This document shows positions 8,783 to 17,313 of a DNA stretch of 64,000 nt, one piece after another. The position numbers and the translations under genes were made by a program. The stretch is from Virgibacillus subterraneus (GTDB lineage Bacteria > Bacillota > Bacilli > Bacillales > Amphibacillaceae): NCBI RefSeq assembly GCF_900110695.1, contig NZ_FOEH01000008.1, forward strand, positions 27,314-91,313. Reading direction: 5' to 3'. Position 1 is the first letter of the stretch. Each line of letters begins with the position of its first letter. The notes under the pieces are model-generated. The model was not told where the DNA came from, searched no databases, and worked only from the letters and a program-made list of their open reading frames with translations.

Positions 8783-11068
8783 TTATATGTGGAAAACTTC
8801 AAATGTTTCCGGTTCTGCCTCTTTAATAAATTTACAAGGTTCTTCCGAAGTGATCATATGAAGTCCATGCATCGCTCTAGTGCAGGCAGTGTAAAAGAGT
8901 GCACGATCTGACTCTTTGGCATAGTGCCCGGCAGAAACCTCAGGGATAATAACAGCATCAAATTCGATTCCTTTGGCCAAGTAAATAGGCAGAATAAGCA
9001 ATCCTTTTTCGAATGAATAAGTCTGCTCTGTTATTTGTCTAATTACTATTTTATCCTGAAGCTTTTGGTAAAGTTCATCGCATTCCTTTAGTGTTTTGCA
9101 AATAATTGCGATTGTTTCATTTCCATCACTGCGAAGTTCTTCAATCTCGGCAATTACCTTATCGGTTCTATTCGCCTTATTCTCCAACTTAATCAATTTA
9201 GGTTTGTTGCCGGATCGATCAAATGATTCGATTACTGCTTCACCAGGGGCAAAGTCCTTTGTGAATTCTACGATTTGTTTCGTTGATCGATAACTTTTTG
9301 TAAGGGTAATTTGTTCATGGTTCTGCTCTAGTTTCGCAGGTATTAGCGGATTATCCTCAGTAGCGTATGCGTATATTGCCTGATTAATATCACCAAGTAA
9401 TGTCATCCTGGTGTAAGGGAAAATATGCCTGATATATGCAAACTGGAATGCTGAATAATCCTGTGCTTCATCGATGAACAGGTGACGAACTGACCGTTCT
9501 GAATCATCACCAAGTAGTCTGCCTTTAAAATAAAGATATGGTGTTGCGTCTTCCCAGGTTAAAAACTTCTGCGACAAGTTGGCAGCGGTATGTGCTCGGA
9601 TTTTTCCCCAGTCAGCAGGAGTTTGGTCGGTTTCCCAATTCAAGAACATTTCCTGGTATGTCGCCAGCACATGAACGAAGTCAAAGCGTTTCACCCGTTT
9701 TTTAATCTGGGCAAAGTGGCGCTTCACAACTTCTTTACGCAGGAATTCTTCTTCCAAACTTGAATTTTCTTCATCTTCCTGCTGGCTGGAATGGTATGCC
9801 TCTAAATACTCGTCCTTGTCCAGCAGTTCAACCTTTTCCATTACCCAGTCCTTATCTTTTTCCTGCTTTTGGCTTTTTCGTAATTCATGCAACAGCCACG
9901 TAGCAACAGCTTCCATTCTGTTTGGAAGAGAAATCTCCTCCAGTGAATAGAAGTAGTCAGAAATTTGCTCTTTTGAAATAAGGACTTCGTGATGTAACGT
10001 AATATTCCTAAATCGAATACCGTGATAGTTCAGTTGGAAGATGTACTCATCCAATAGCGACTTGAAATCCAAACTTGATTTGTATGTCATGTTAGTAAGA
10101 CGACTATCATAATCTTTCTCGTCCATTTCCGTTAATGTATATTCCATTTGGGAAAAAGGGGACTCAATTGTAATACCCTTTTCGATCCGCTTTTCCAAAA
10201 AATCATAAAAGGTGGATTGCTGGATATTTTCTTCCCCTAATTCAGGAAGTACATTGGCGACATAGCTTGAAAATAACGGGTTCGGTGAAAAGAGCAGTAA
10301 GTTGTTGGCGTTAAGCTCTTTTCGAAATCGATACATAAGGTACGCTATTCGTTGCAGGACTGCAGATGTTTTTCCACTCCCGGCAACACCTTGGACAATT
10401 AAAAGATCACTCCGTTCATTTCGGATGATTTTATTTTGTTCCTTTTGGATGGTTGCGACAATACTTTTCATTGTTGTACTTGCATTATCTCCCAGGGCTT
10501 GCTGGAGAAGCTGGTCACCAATTGTAAGTCCGGTGTCAAACATGCTTATAATATTGCTTTGTCTGATAATGAACTGCCTTTTTAATGAGATTTCCCCGGT
10601 TATTGTTTCATCCATTGTTTCATATTGCGCTTTCCCGGGAGCGTAGTCATAATAAAGGCTGGAAATGGGAGCACGCCAATCGTATATAAGGAAGTTTTCT
10701 TCTTCCAGATCCATCAGGGAGGAGGTACCAATATATATTTTTTCATTTTCATTTTCATTTTCAATAAAATCAATTCGTCCAAAATAAGGGGAGTCCTTTA
10801 ATTTCTTGAGTTTTTTCAGTTCCTTGTCCATGTTCCCGTGGAGCTGTTCCCGTTCAATCAGCAACTCGGCCTGTTGTTTAACGCTTGCTTGCGTTTCGAT
10901 TACGTCATCAGGTTCATCCAGGTTAACCGTCACATCATCCCAAAAATTCTCGCGCAGATTGATGATTGTGTCTTTTAATCCTGCAGATTTTTTATAAATC
11001 GTTTCCTCTTTGTTGTTAATTTCATTGATAATTTCATTGACTCGATGCTGTTCAGCTTCCCGGCTCAT
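8783..11068 (-). CDS. helD: RNA polymerase recycling motor HelD (UvrD-like helicase)
   Basis: HelD is a superfamily 1 ATPase that frees stalled RNA polymerase from DNA. An N-terminal coiled-coil arm spans about residues 1-100 (HRVNEIINEI... region). Walker A GVAGSGKT is at 227-234, and Walker B/DEAQ (LFIDEAQDYSAF) and the QAIYAYA segment lie further on, with a C-terminal helicase half. I start at ATG 11068 (761 aa, MSREAEQHRV) because it matches the usual HelD N-terminus and has GGTTGGTGG upstream. An in-frame ATG at 11152 would add 28 AT-rich residues without a ribosome site. The gene is monocistronic. Confidence 0.9.
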   Translation of the reverse strand: MSREAEQHRVNEIINEINNKEETIYKKSAGLKDTIINLRENFWDDVTVNLDEPDDVIETQASVKQQAELLIEREQLHGNMDKELKKLKKLKDSPYFGRIDFIENENENEKIYIGTSSLMDLEEENFLIYDWRAPISSLYYDYAPGKAQYETMDETITGEISLKRQFIIRQSNIISMFDTGLTIGDQLLQQALGDNASTTMKSIVATIQKEQNKIIRNERSDLLIVQGVAGSGKTSAVLQRIAYLMYRFRKELNANNLLLFSPNPLFSSYVANVLPELGEENIQQSTFYDFLEKRIEKGITIESPFSQMEYTLTEMDEKDYDSRLTNMTYKSSLDFKSLLDEYIFQLNYHGIRFRNITLHHEVLISKEQISDYFYSLEEISLPNRMEAVATWLLHELRKSQKQEKDKDWVMEKVELLDKDEYLEAYHSSQQEDEENSSLEEEFLRKEVVKRHFAQIKKRVKRFDFVHVLATYQEMFLNWETDQTPADWGKIRAHTAANLSQKFLTWEDATPYLYFKGRLLGDDSERSVRHLFIDEAQDYSAFQFAYIRHIFPYTRMTLLGDINQAIYAYATEDNPLIPAKLEQNHEQITLTKSYRSTKQIVEFTKDFAPGEAVIESFDRSGNKPKLIKLENKANRTDKVIAEIEELRSDGNETIAIICKTLKECDELYQKLQDKIVIRQITEQTYSFEKGLLILPIYLAKGIEFDAVIIPEVSAGHYAKESDRALFYTACTRAMHGLHMITSEEPCKFIKEAEPETFEVFHI

Positions 11069-11168
11069 GCCACCAACCCCATTCTTAAAAACTTTTTCAT
11101 TGACTTTAAATATAACTGATGATACAATATAATTGGATATATTTATATTCATATATACAATTAATGAT

Positions 11169-11478
11169 CATTATATTAGTTTACCATAATTAGCTATGGG
11201 CAACAATAGTTTTTACTGTTGTTGTCTTTTTATTTTGTATTAGGCTATTTCCATCATTGTAGCGAACCCCCCGTAATCCCTTTTCTTATATATGCCCAAA
11301 TTAATGTAAAAACATCTAAGCTATGAGTTATCTAACATCTTTTAACTAATTTTAATAAAGATGGAAGATTCTGTTTCTGTGTCCCTATGAATTGTCTTTT
11401 GACTATTGGAAAACATAAATGAGTGTGAATAATTATTTTCCTAACTAATTTGAGGGACATGGAGAAGGAGATTATGAA
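11169..11478. other. Divergent intergenic region helD / C26 hydrolase
   Basis: AT-rich, with no ORF. One hairpin at 11201-11224 (CAACAATAGT / ACTGTTGTTG) followed by TCTTTTTATTTTG looks like a rightward terminator with no gene upstream of it, possibly left by a lost gene. The ribosome site for the next gene (GAGAAGGAG) is at the right edge. Confidence 0.4.
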
Positions 11479-12210
11479 ATGAAACACTCAATAAATCCTG
11501 TTATTGGAATTACCAGTTCTATTGTCAATCACAATAATATTAAGAGTGTTAATTTGCACGAGAGGTTTATTCGTTCAGTAACACAGGCAGGTGGAATCCC
11601 AATTATAATTCCAACTGGTACGGAAGAAATGCCAAAATTATGGGTCTCCAACTGTGATGGAATTATTTTAAGCAGTGGAGAAGATGTCGATCCAAATTCG
11701 TATCGAGCAAATCCTGATCCAAGAATACAAATGACCAATGAAAAACGTGATAAAACGGAGATTGGGCTTGTGGAACATGCTCTAAAACAGAAAAAGCCGA
11801 TTCTTGCCACCTGCAGAGGGGCTACAATGCTAAACGTTGCGTTAGGCGGAACAGTTATACAAGACATAGAATCCAATAATCCAAATGCTATTAATCATTA
11901 TCAGCAAGCAGCAAGACCGGAGCCCACTCATGAAGTTCAAATTGAGAATAACAGTTGGCTTTATGAAATTCTAAATAATACAACCTACAGAGTTAATAGC
12001 ATTCATCACCAAGCTATTGGTAAAATCGCGTCTGGCCTTAGAATTGTTGCGGTCGCTCCAGATGGTGTCATTGAAGCAGTTGAAGGAACAGGCGAATACA
12101 CCAAACTGTTATTGGGGGTTCAATGGCACCCTGAAGAGATGGCTAGCGAGGATTCAAACATGCAAAATTTATTTAAAGCGTTTGTCGGTGAGTGTATAAA
12201 CACAGTATAG
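11479..12210 (+). CDS. Gamma-glutamyl-gamma-aminobutyrate hydrolase family protein (peptidase C26)
   Basis: A 243-residue class I glutamine-amidotransferase-like hydrolase. The nucleophile is Cys112 in TCRGAT, and His217/Glu219 in QWHPEE complete the triad. The segment SSGEDVDP (about 65-72) is the substrate-loop signature of the PuuD/C26 subfamily, which cleaves gamma-glutamyl bonds. The ATG has GAGAAGGAG upstream. No polyamine genes are adjacent, so the natural substrate is open. Confidence 0.85.
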   Translation: MKHSINPVIGITSSIVNHNNIKSVNLHERFIRSVTQAGGIPIIIPTGTEEMPKLWVSNCDGIILSSGEDVDPNSYRANPDPRIQMTNEKRDKTEIGLVEHALKQKKPILATCRGATMLNVALGGTVIQDIESNNPNAINHYQQAARPEPTHEVQIENNSWLYEILNNTTYRVNSIHHQAIGKIASGLRIVAVAPDGVIEAVEGTGEYTKLLLGVQWHPEEMASEDSNMQNLFKAFVGECINTV

Positions 12211-12252
12211 TAAAGGTAATAGCTTTTCTAATATTATAAAGATTTTTGGGAT

Positions 12253-12894
12253 GTGATTGTGATTGATTCCAGGCTGGAAAATATAAAATACGTATGGTAT
12301 GCGAGCTATGGTTCTAATTTAAGCAGAGATAGATTTTTATGTTACATAAAAGGTGGTAAACCCAGAGGATCTGAAAAAGTTGAGGTTGGGTGTAAAGATA
12401 AGTCTCTTCCTATAAAAGAAACGACATATATAATGCGTTATCCTTTATATTTTGCAAAATCATCAGAGCGTTGGCAAAACAAAGGGGTAGCTTTCATCGG
12501 ATTAAATAAAGATGAAAAACATCATACATACAGCAGGAAATATTTAATAACAGTAGAGCAATTTATGGATGTGGTAAAACAGGAAAATAACGGTGCTGCA
12601 TTAGATATAGATTTAATTGAAATTATAAAGGATGGATCTAAAACATTAAGAGATTCTTGGTATGGAACTATTTTATATTTAGGTGAAGAGGGTGGATATC
12701 CAATCTTAACTTTTACAGCAGATTGGGATTTAGATGTTCCTTATAATAAACCATCTGAAGAATATCTAAGTATGATCATTAATGGTTTAAAAACAACTTT
12801 AGAGCTTGAAGATACTGAGGTATTAAATTATTTAAGTTCAAAACCAGGTGTAGCTGATAATTATAATAGAAACGAACTTGAAAAACTATTGTAG
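12253..12894 (+). CDS. Gamma-glutamylcyclotransferase-like fold protein, unknown substrate
   Basis: A 213-residue protein with the motif WYASYGSNL at residues 15-23, the hallmark of the GGCT/AIG2-like fold where YGSN forms the substrate loop. The rest is divergent (MRYPLYFAKSS, SWYGTILYL, LTFTADWDLDVPYNKPS). Start: GTG at 12253; only a weak GGGAT lies upstream and a second GTG is two codons later. It follows the C26 hydrolase by 42 bases, which might join two gamma-glutamyl-handling enzymes; this is inference. Codon use is more AT-rich than in its neighbours. Confidence 0.6.
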   Translation: MIVIDSRLENIKYVWYASYGSNLSRDRFLCYIKGGKPRGSEKVEVGCKDKSLPIKETTYIMRYPLYFAKSSERWQNKGVAFIGLNKDEKHHTYSRKYLITVEQFMDVVKQENNGAALDIDLIEIIKDGSKTLRDSWYGTILYLGEEGGYPILTFTADWDLDVPYNKPSEEYLSMIINGLKTTLELEDTEVLNYLSSKPGVADNYNRNELEKLL

Positions 12895-13013
12895 TGAGAA
12901 TTGGGCAGAATGGCTGAATATTTATGCTGGATGTACGTCAGTCTGTCCTTTCAGGCAATAGCAGGATAACATCTTTTTCGCTGGGAAAGTTAGGAGTTAT
13001 GGAGGTGAAAAAG

Positions 13014-13217
13014 TTGGCTGACCAAAAAAAGAAGAAAACGAAGGAAAATGTAAATACCGAGCTTGGTGGTATGGGGCTGTATGGAACCACAGGAAATGTA
13101 GAAGTTGAAGGTTATGAAATGTCTGGAGATATTGAAAATGCCGGGCAACTTGACAAAGGATTTAATAAAAAGAAAAAGAATATGGGAGCTAAAGCCTCAT
13201 TGGAAGATTCTCCTTAA
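13014..13217 (+). CDS. Small Lys/Gly-rich protein, 67 aa
   Basis: The start chosen is TTG 13014, eight bases after GGAGG; a longer frame to 12924 lacks a ribosome site. The product begins MADQKKKKTKENVNTEL, has a central Gly/Glu/Asn part (GGMGLYGTTGNVEVEGYEM) and ends with a basic GFNKKKKNMG region. No known family. It shares the K-rich N-terminus and TTG start with the 31-residue protein at 8214. Confidence 0.5.
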   Translation: MADQKKKKTKENVNTELGGMGLYGTTGNVEVEGYEMSGDIENAGQLDKGFNKKKKNMGAKASLEDSP

Positions 13218-13234
13218 TTTAAGCAAAGCAAGTG

Positions 13235-13278
13235 GTCAGACAAGGAGGCAAAAAGCTCCTTGTCTGACATTCATCCTT
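13235..13278 (+). terminator. Terminator of the 67-aa gene
   Basis: Perfect 13-bp stem GTCAGACAAGGAG / CTCCTTGTCTGAC, then ATTCATCCTTTT. Confidence 0.75.
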
Positions 13279-13281
13279 TTG

Positions 13282-13326
13282 GCAGTTAATACTAATATTC
13301 CTTTTATGAAAAGCTAAGTTTTCTAA
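13282..13326 (+). repeat. Family A repeat, internally deleted copy
   Basis: Only the two ends remain: GCAGTTAATAC at the left and AAGTTTTCTAA at the right, joined by a short A/T segment. Confidence 0.5.
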
Positions 13327-13391
13327 CTAATCTGCTCCAATTCTGATAAAATATAATTATCAGAATTATTTGGATAGGAGTTGGGTAATTG

Positions 13392-14564
13392 ATGGATCAG
13401 TTTATATCTCCGAAGAAAATCTATCATGGTGAGGGATCCCTAGCTAAGTTAGAGGATATTTTGCAAGAGTTAAAGGTTGAGAGAATTTTTATTTTAACAG
13501 ATCCTATTTTGAAAAGTCTTGGGGTTATTGACCCTTTATTGAAGATTATGGATAGAATTGATGTAAGAGTTGATGTTGTTACAAACGTTGTACCGGATCC
13601 GCCTCTGGAAAGTGGTAATCAAGTAGTTGAAGAAGCAAGAGATAAACAACCGGATTTAGTTATTGGAATTGGTGGTGGCAGTGCGCTTGACTTAGCAAAG
13701 ATTGCTGCAGTACTTGCCGGTAATAATGGCCGTGTGGAAGATTACTTGAATTTGAGCGGAACAAGGAAATTAGTGAACAAAGGGCTGCCAAAGGTATTAA
13801 TTCCAACAACATCTGGGACTGGTGCTGAAGTCACGGATATTGCTGTATTTTCACTCGAGAATACCAAAGATGTGATTACACATGAGTATCTGCTGGCAGA
13901 CTACGCAATCGTTGATCCTGCATTAACCTATACGTTACCGCCTAGAGTAACTGCAGCAAGCGGGATTGATGCGCTTACTCATGCAGTTGAGGCTTATACG
14001 TCTGTGAATTCAACGCCTTTTACTGATTCGCTTTCACTTGATGCAATGAAACGAATTGCCGGTAATATTCGAACAGCTGTGTGGAATGGCAAGGACGAAC
14101 ATGCCAGAGATCAGATGGCCTTAGGTAGTTTGCTTGCTGGATTAAGCTTTTATAATGCGGGGGTCGCGGGTGTTCATGCCTTAGCATATCCGCTTGGTGG
14201 ATTATTTAAAATCTCGCATGGTGAATCGAATGCCGTTCTTTTGCCATATGTGTATGATCATATTTGGATGGCATGTATGGACAAAATGAAAAATATTGCT
14301 GTGGCTTTATCGCTGCCAATAGATGGGAAGACAGACAGGGAAGTGGCTCAACAGGTAGTAAGAGGTTTTCTGGATTTAATCAAGGATGTCGGGTTGCCGG
14401 CAACAATACGAGATTATAATATTAAATCAACTGATATTGATGTTTTGACTGAAAACGGAGTACAACAAACAAGACTGCTTGCGAGAAGTCCTAAAGTGTT
14501 AGATGAGAATTCCATTAAACAGATTTACACGAATGCATATGAAGGTCTATTGCAAAATTCATAA
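13392..14564 (+). CDS. Iron-containing alcohol dehydrogenase
   Basis: A 390-residue group III alcohol dehydrogenase. The NAD-binding GIGGGSALDLAK motif is near residue 95 and PTTSGTGAEVT near 140. The iron ligands are in the DALTHAVEAY helix (Asp/His near 200) and in GVHALAYPLGG and SHGESNA (His residues near 265 and 280). It oxidises alcohols or reduces aldehydes with NAD(H). An in-frame TTG at 13389, 8 bases from AGGAG, is an equally good start. It is followed 18 bases later by a thioesterase gene, so the pair may act on a hydroxyacyl or aldehyde intermediate; the pathway is not evident. Confidence 0.88.
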   Translation: MDQFISPKKIYHGEGSLAKLEDILQELKVERIFILTDPILKSLGVIDPLLKIMDRIDVRVDVVTNVVPDPPLESGNQVVEEARDKQPDLVIGIGGGSALDLAKIAAVLAGNNGRVEDYLNLSGTRKLVNKGLPKVLIPTTSGTGAEVTDIAVFSLENTKDVITHEYLLADYAIVDPALTYTLPPRVTAASGIDALTHAVEAYTSVNSTPFTDSLSLDAMKRIAGNIRTAVWNGKDEHARDQMALGSLLAGLSFYNAGVAGVHALAYPLGGLFKISHGESNAVLLPYVYDHIWMACMDKMKNIAVALSLPIDGKTDREVAQQVVRGFLDLIKDVGLPATIRDYNIKSTDIDVLTENGVQQTRLLARSPKVLDENSIKQIYTNAYEGLLQNS

Positions 14565-14582
14565 TAGCGAGGTTGAGAGCAG

Positions 14583-14981
14583 ATGTACCAAACAGTTATC
14601 GAGCCAAGGGTCTCTGAAACGGATGGGGTTGGACACATCAATAATACGGTGATTCCAGTTTGGTTGGAAGCCGCACGGAATGATCTGTTCCGATTATTTA
14701 CGCCTGATTTTTCTTTTGAGGATTGGAAAATGATTGTTTTAAATATGAATGTTGATTACATTGGCCAGATTTTTTTTGGAATAGATGTAATCGTTTGTAC
14801 ATGGGTGAAGAAGATAGGGAATTCCAGTCTGCAGTTATATGAGGAAATTTGGCAGGATGAACGCTTATGTGTAAAAGCAACCGTTACATATGTGAATTAC
14901 GATTTAAAGAAGCAAAAGTCTGAACCAATACCTGATCCTATTAAAAAAGAACTGGAGCAACACTTATATCAAGAGAATTAA
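14583..14981 (+). CDS. Acyl-CoA thioesterase (hotdog fold, 4HBT type)
   Basis: A 132-residue hotdog-fold protein. The N-terminal VSETDGVGHINNT segment matches the catalytic Asp/His-Asn region of 4-hydroxybenzoyl-CoA thioesterase-like proteins, and FEDWKMIVLNMNVDYIGQ is the typical second strand/helix. It hydrolyses acyl-CoA thioesters, substrate unknown. Probably co-transcribed with the alcohol dehydrogenase. Confidence 0.8.
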   Translation: MYQTVIEPRVSETDGVGHINNTVIPVWLEAARNDLFRLFTPDFSFEDWKMIVLNMNVDYIGQIFFGIDVIVCTWVKKIGNSSLQLYEEIWQDERLCVKATVTYVNYDLKKQKSEPIPDPIKKELEQHLYQEN

Positions 14982-14982
14982 A

Positions 14983-15165
14983 GGATGGAAGGATAACTTA
15001 GAGGAGTCATTTCAGCAAATCAGTAGTGATTTTGAAAAAAGTCACGAGATAACGAAAGGTTATGTAAGTTCAGCGCAGTCCCGATTGTTTTCGGTAAAAG
15101 ATGCCGTTGACTACGCAGAAATGTGGTTAACTAGTTATGACCGGGGGAAAAATAGAGGTAAATAA
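14983..15165 (+). pseudogene. Open frame without a usable start, possible gene remnant
   Basis: From about 14983 a frame runs to a TAA at 15163-15165 and encodes a plausible soluble helical segment (DNLEESFQQISSDFEKSHE ... VKDAVDYAEMWLTSY). AAGGATGGAAGG and GAGGAG both occur upstream, but no ATG/GTG/TTG follows at proper distance. It overlaps the start of the broken GNAT gene by 29 bases. Probably debris of a gene whose 5' end was deleted; family not recognised. Confidence 0.3.
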
Positions 15166-15712
15166 TATTTCAGCAGATGATTTCAAATATAAGTCCAAAA
15201 GTGGTAAAACCATCACGATTCGTGAAGCGAAACAACAGGATGCGGAAGCAATGTTGGCTGCTTCCTCAGAAGTATTAGTCGATGCGTCATATATGCTAAG
15301 TACTGCGGAAGACGCAAAAAAGGTTAAATTAACAGATATGCAAAAGCTAATCGAGGCTTTTACCCAAAACCCAAATCATATTCAGTTTATTGCTGAAGCG
15401 GGCAATACTTTGGTGGGCGCAATAGAATTTAAAAATGGAGAAAAAGATAAGATAAGTCACCAAGGTTCTATTGGGATGACTGTACTACCTACCTATCGTA
15501 ATCATGGTATTGGAAAGGCATTATTACATACGTGGTTAACTGGGCAAAAGCTAACAATACTATTGAGAAAATGTGTCTAGAAGTGATGGAATGTAATGAA
15601 AGTGCCATTACATTATATGAAGTTTGGATTTCATGAAGAGGGAAGAAAAGTAAAGGGAGTAAAACTGGATAATGGTTATCAGGAACTAATTTTAATGCAT
15701 TTATTCGTCTGA
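15137..15712 (+). pseudogene. GNAT acetyltransferase broken by two frameshifts
   Basis: Residues 1-136 in one frame are a good GNAT N-terminal part (ITIREAKQQDAEAM ... GSIGMTVLPTYRNHGIGKALL, the acetyl-CoA loop R-N-H-G-I-G-K-A). Near 15541 the frame shifts by -1 (WLTGQK where WLNWAKANN is expected). The continuation (TIEKMCLEVMECNESAI) is read in a second frame, and near 15622 a -2 shift restores the first frame (KFGFHEEGRKVKG ... LFV, stop at 15710). Net loss is 3 bases, but the interval reads through a TAG. It is a recent wreck rather than an ancient one, since both lesions are small. Confidence 0.75.
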
Positions 15713-15719
15713 TGCATAT

Positions 15720-15747
15720 GGGACGAGGTTCCTGTCCCTCTTGTCCC
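15720..15747. repeat. GGGAC palindromic repeat (family D)
   Basis: GGGACGAGGTTCCTGTCCC followed by TCTTGTCCC, immediately after the GNAT pseudogene stop. Confidence 0.65.
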
Positions 15748-15815
15748 GTGGTTAAATAATGTAAGGAAAGATAAATCTACAGCAGAATAAATAAAAATGT
15801 GTGTTAGTTAGCTGT

Positions 15816-15874
15816 AAGCAGTTCGGTTTCGGAGTACAAAGACGTTATGTACGCTTAATTGGGCTGCTTTTTTA
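15816..15874 (+). other. Structured RNA-like hairpin with T-run in a gene-free stretch
   Basis: AAGCAG ... CTGCTT encloses an inner GTAC ... GTAC hairpin and is followed by TTTTT. It looks like a terminator, but no intact gene ends just upstream. The stretch 15713-16242 otherwise holds no credible ORF. Confidence 0.35.
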
Positions 15875-15906
15875 ATGGCTTGTATGGTAAACGGTGAAAA
15901 ATGGCT

Positions 15907-16003
15907 CCTATTCAGTTTTGATTTGTCATTTGTACAATTAATCAGTTTTCAACGGAGCTTATTCAGTCGTCATTCATGTTTATTCAGTTTTCAGTAGCTT
16001 TTA
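15907..16003. repeat. Short tandem TTATTCAGTTTT repeats
   Basis: The core TATTCAGTTTT or close variants recur at 15909, 15939, 15960 and 15981 (spacing 30, 21, 21), with unrelated bases between. Similar in style to the arrays at 8531 and 34272. Confidence 0.5.
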
Positions 16004-16242
16004 ATCTGCAAGCGCAGTTCCATCCGCTACAATCTCAGCGATGGCTTATACTCAGACTAAGTAATTGATTAAATTTACTTAGTTTGAAATAATTGTACTT
16101 ATGAAAAATAACTTTGTTTCAAAGGAGAAGTGAAGGGCCTTTGAGTTTATTTGGCGTTTGCGATGGTTCTAAACGGCACAAATAGTAAACCTTAAGTACA
16201 AACTTGTTCCTCTATAGGCAATTAAGAAAGGGTAGGAAAATA

Positions 16243-17301
16243 ATGCAAAATTATCGAATCGATCAAAGTAAAGGAATGGAGTTAGGTATATATACATTAG
16301 GTGACCATTTACCAGATCCTTCAACGGGAGAGAGAATACCTGCGGGACAACGCGTTAATGAAATTATTGAATATGCGAAGCTTGCTGATCAGGCAGGTAT
16401 TGATTTCTTTAGTGTTGGTGAAAGTCATCAGGATTATTTTGCAACGCAGGCACATTCTGTTGTATTATCAGCTATTGCTCAGGCAACAGAAAATATAAAA
16501 ATATCCAGTTCATCAACGATTATCAGTACATTGGATCCTGTGCGTGTATATGAGGATTTTGCAACAATCGATTTAATTTCAAAGGGACGTGCGGAGATTA
16601 TCGCTGGCCGTGCATCCAGAGTAGGGAACTTTGATTTGTTAGGCTATAGCCTCCGTGACTACGAGGAATTATATGAAGAAAAGTTTGATCTACTGCTGAA
16701 ACTTAATGAAGAGGAAGTAGTCAATTGGAGTGGAGAATATCGACCACCATTAAAGGATGCTAGGGTTATTCCGCGTCCGCAAAATGGATCAATGCCAATT
16801 TGGCGTGCTGTTGGTGGTTCACCTGCCAGTGCCAGAAAAGCTGGTAATGCTGGAGTAGGGATGTTTTTAGCTCATTTAGGTGGTCCAGTTACTGCTTTTA
16901 AACGAGCTGTTGATGCCTACCGTGATGCTGCGCAGCGTAGCGGATTTGACCCAGCAGAACTTCCTGTTGCGACGGCTGGTTTTTTCTATGCAGCAGAGAC
17001 TTCACAGCAAGCTTTAAAAGATATGTATCCTCACATCAATGAAGGAATGAAACGAACCAACGGACAAGGGTTTCCTAAGCAGCACTTTGCACAGGGTGTA
17101 GATCCGCATAATGTCATGAACATCGGCAGTCCGCAAGAAATCATTGAAAAGATTCTCTATCAGCATGAAGTATTTGGTCACCAACGTTATATTGCACAAA
17201 TCGATTTTGGTGGTGTTCCCTTTGAACGGCTAATGAAAAATATTGAGCTGATTGGTACAGAAATTTTACCAGCCATTAAAAAATATACTGCAAAGAAATA
17301 G
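16243..17301 (+). CDS. LLM-class flavin-dependent oxidoreductase (luciferase-like monooxygenase)
   Basis: A 352-residue bacterial-luciferase-fold enzyme that uses reduced FMN and O2. Features are LGIYTLGDHLPDP at the N-terminus, SVGESHQDYF near residue 60 (flavin pocket), AEIIAGRASR near 120 and PIWRAVGGSPASA near 185. The ATG at 16243 has AAGAAAGGGTAGG upstream; a 13-residue N-terminal extension lacks a ribosome site. It is co-transcribed with an FMN reductase 12 bases downstream, which would supply reduced flavin. The substrate is not evident. Confidence 0.87.
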   Translation: MQNYRIDQSKGMELGIYTLGDHLPDPSTGERIPAGQRVNEIIEYAKLADQAGIDFFSVGESHQDYFATQAHSVVLSAIAQATENIKISSSSTIISTLDPVRVYEDFATIDLISKGRAEIIAGRASRVGNFDLLGYSLRDYEELYEEKFDLLLKLNEEEVVNWSGEYRPPLKDARVIPRPQNGSMPIWRAVGGSPASARKAGNAGVGMFLAHLGGPVTAFKRAVDAYRDAAQRSGFDPAELPVATAGFFYAAETSQQALKDMYPHINEGMKRTNGQGFPKQHFAQGVDPHNVMNIGSPQEIIEKILYQHEVFGHQRYIAQIDFGGVPFERLMKNIELIGTEILPAIKKYTAKK

Positions 17302-17313
17302 GGGGCAGAGAAC

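Noticed and set aside
11069..11152. N-terminal extension of HelD
   Set aside because: 28 AT-rich residues with no ribosome site; HelD homologues start at the MSREAEQHRV position.
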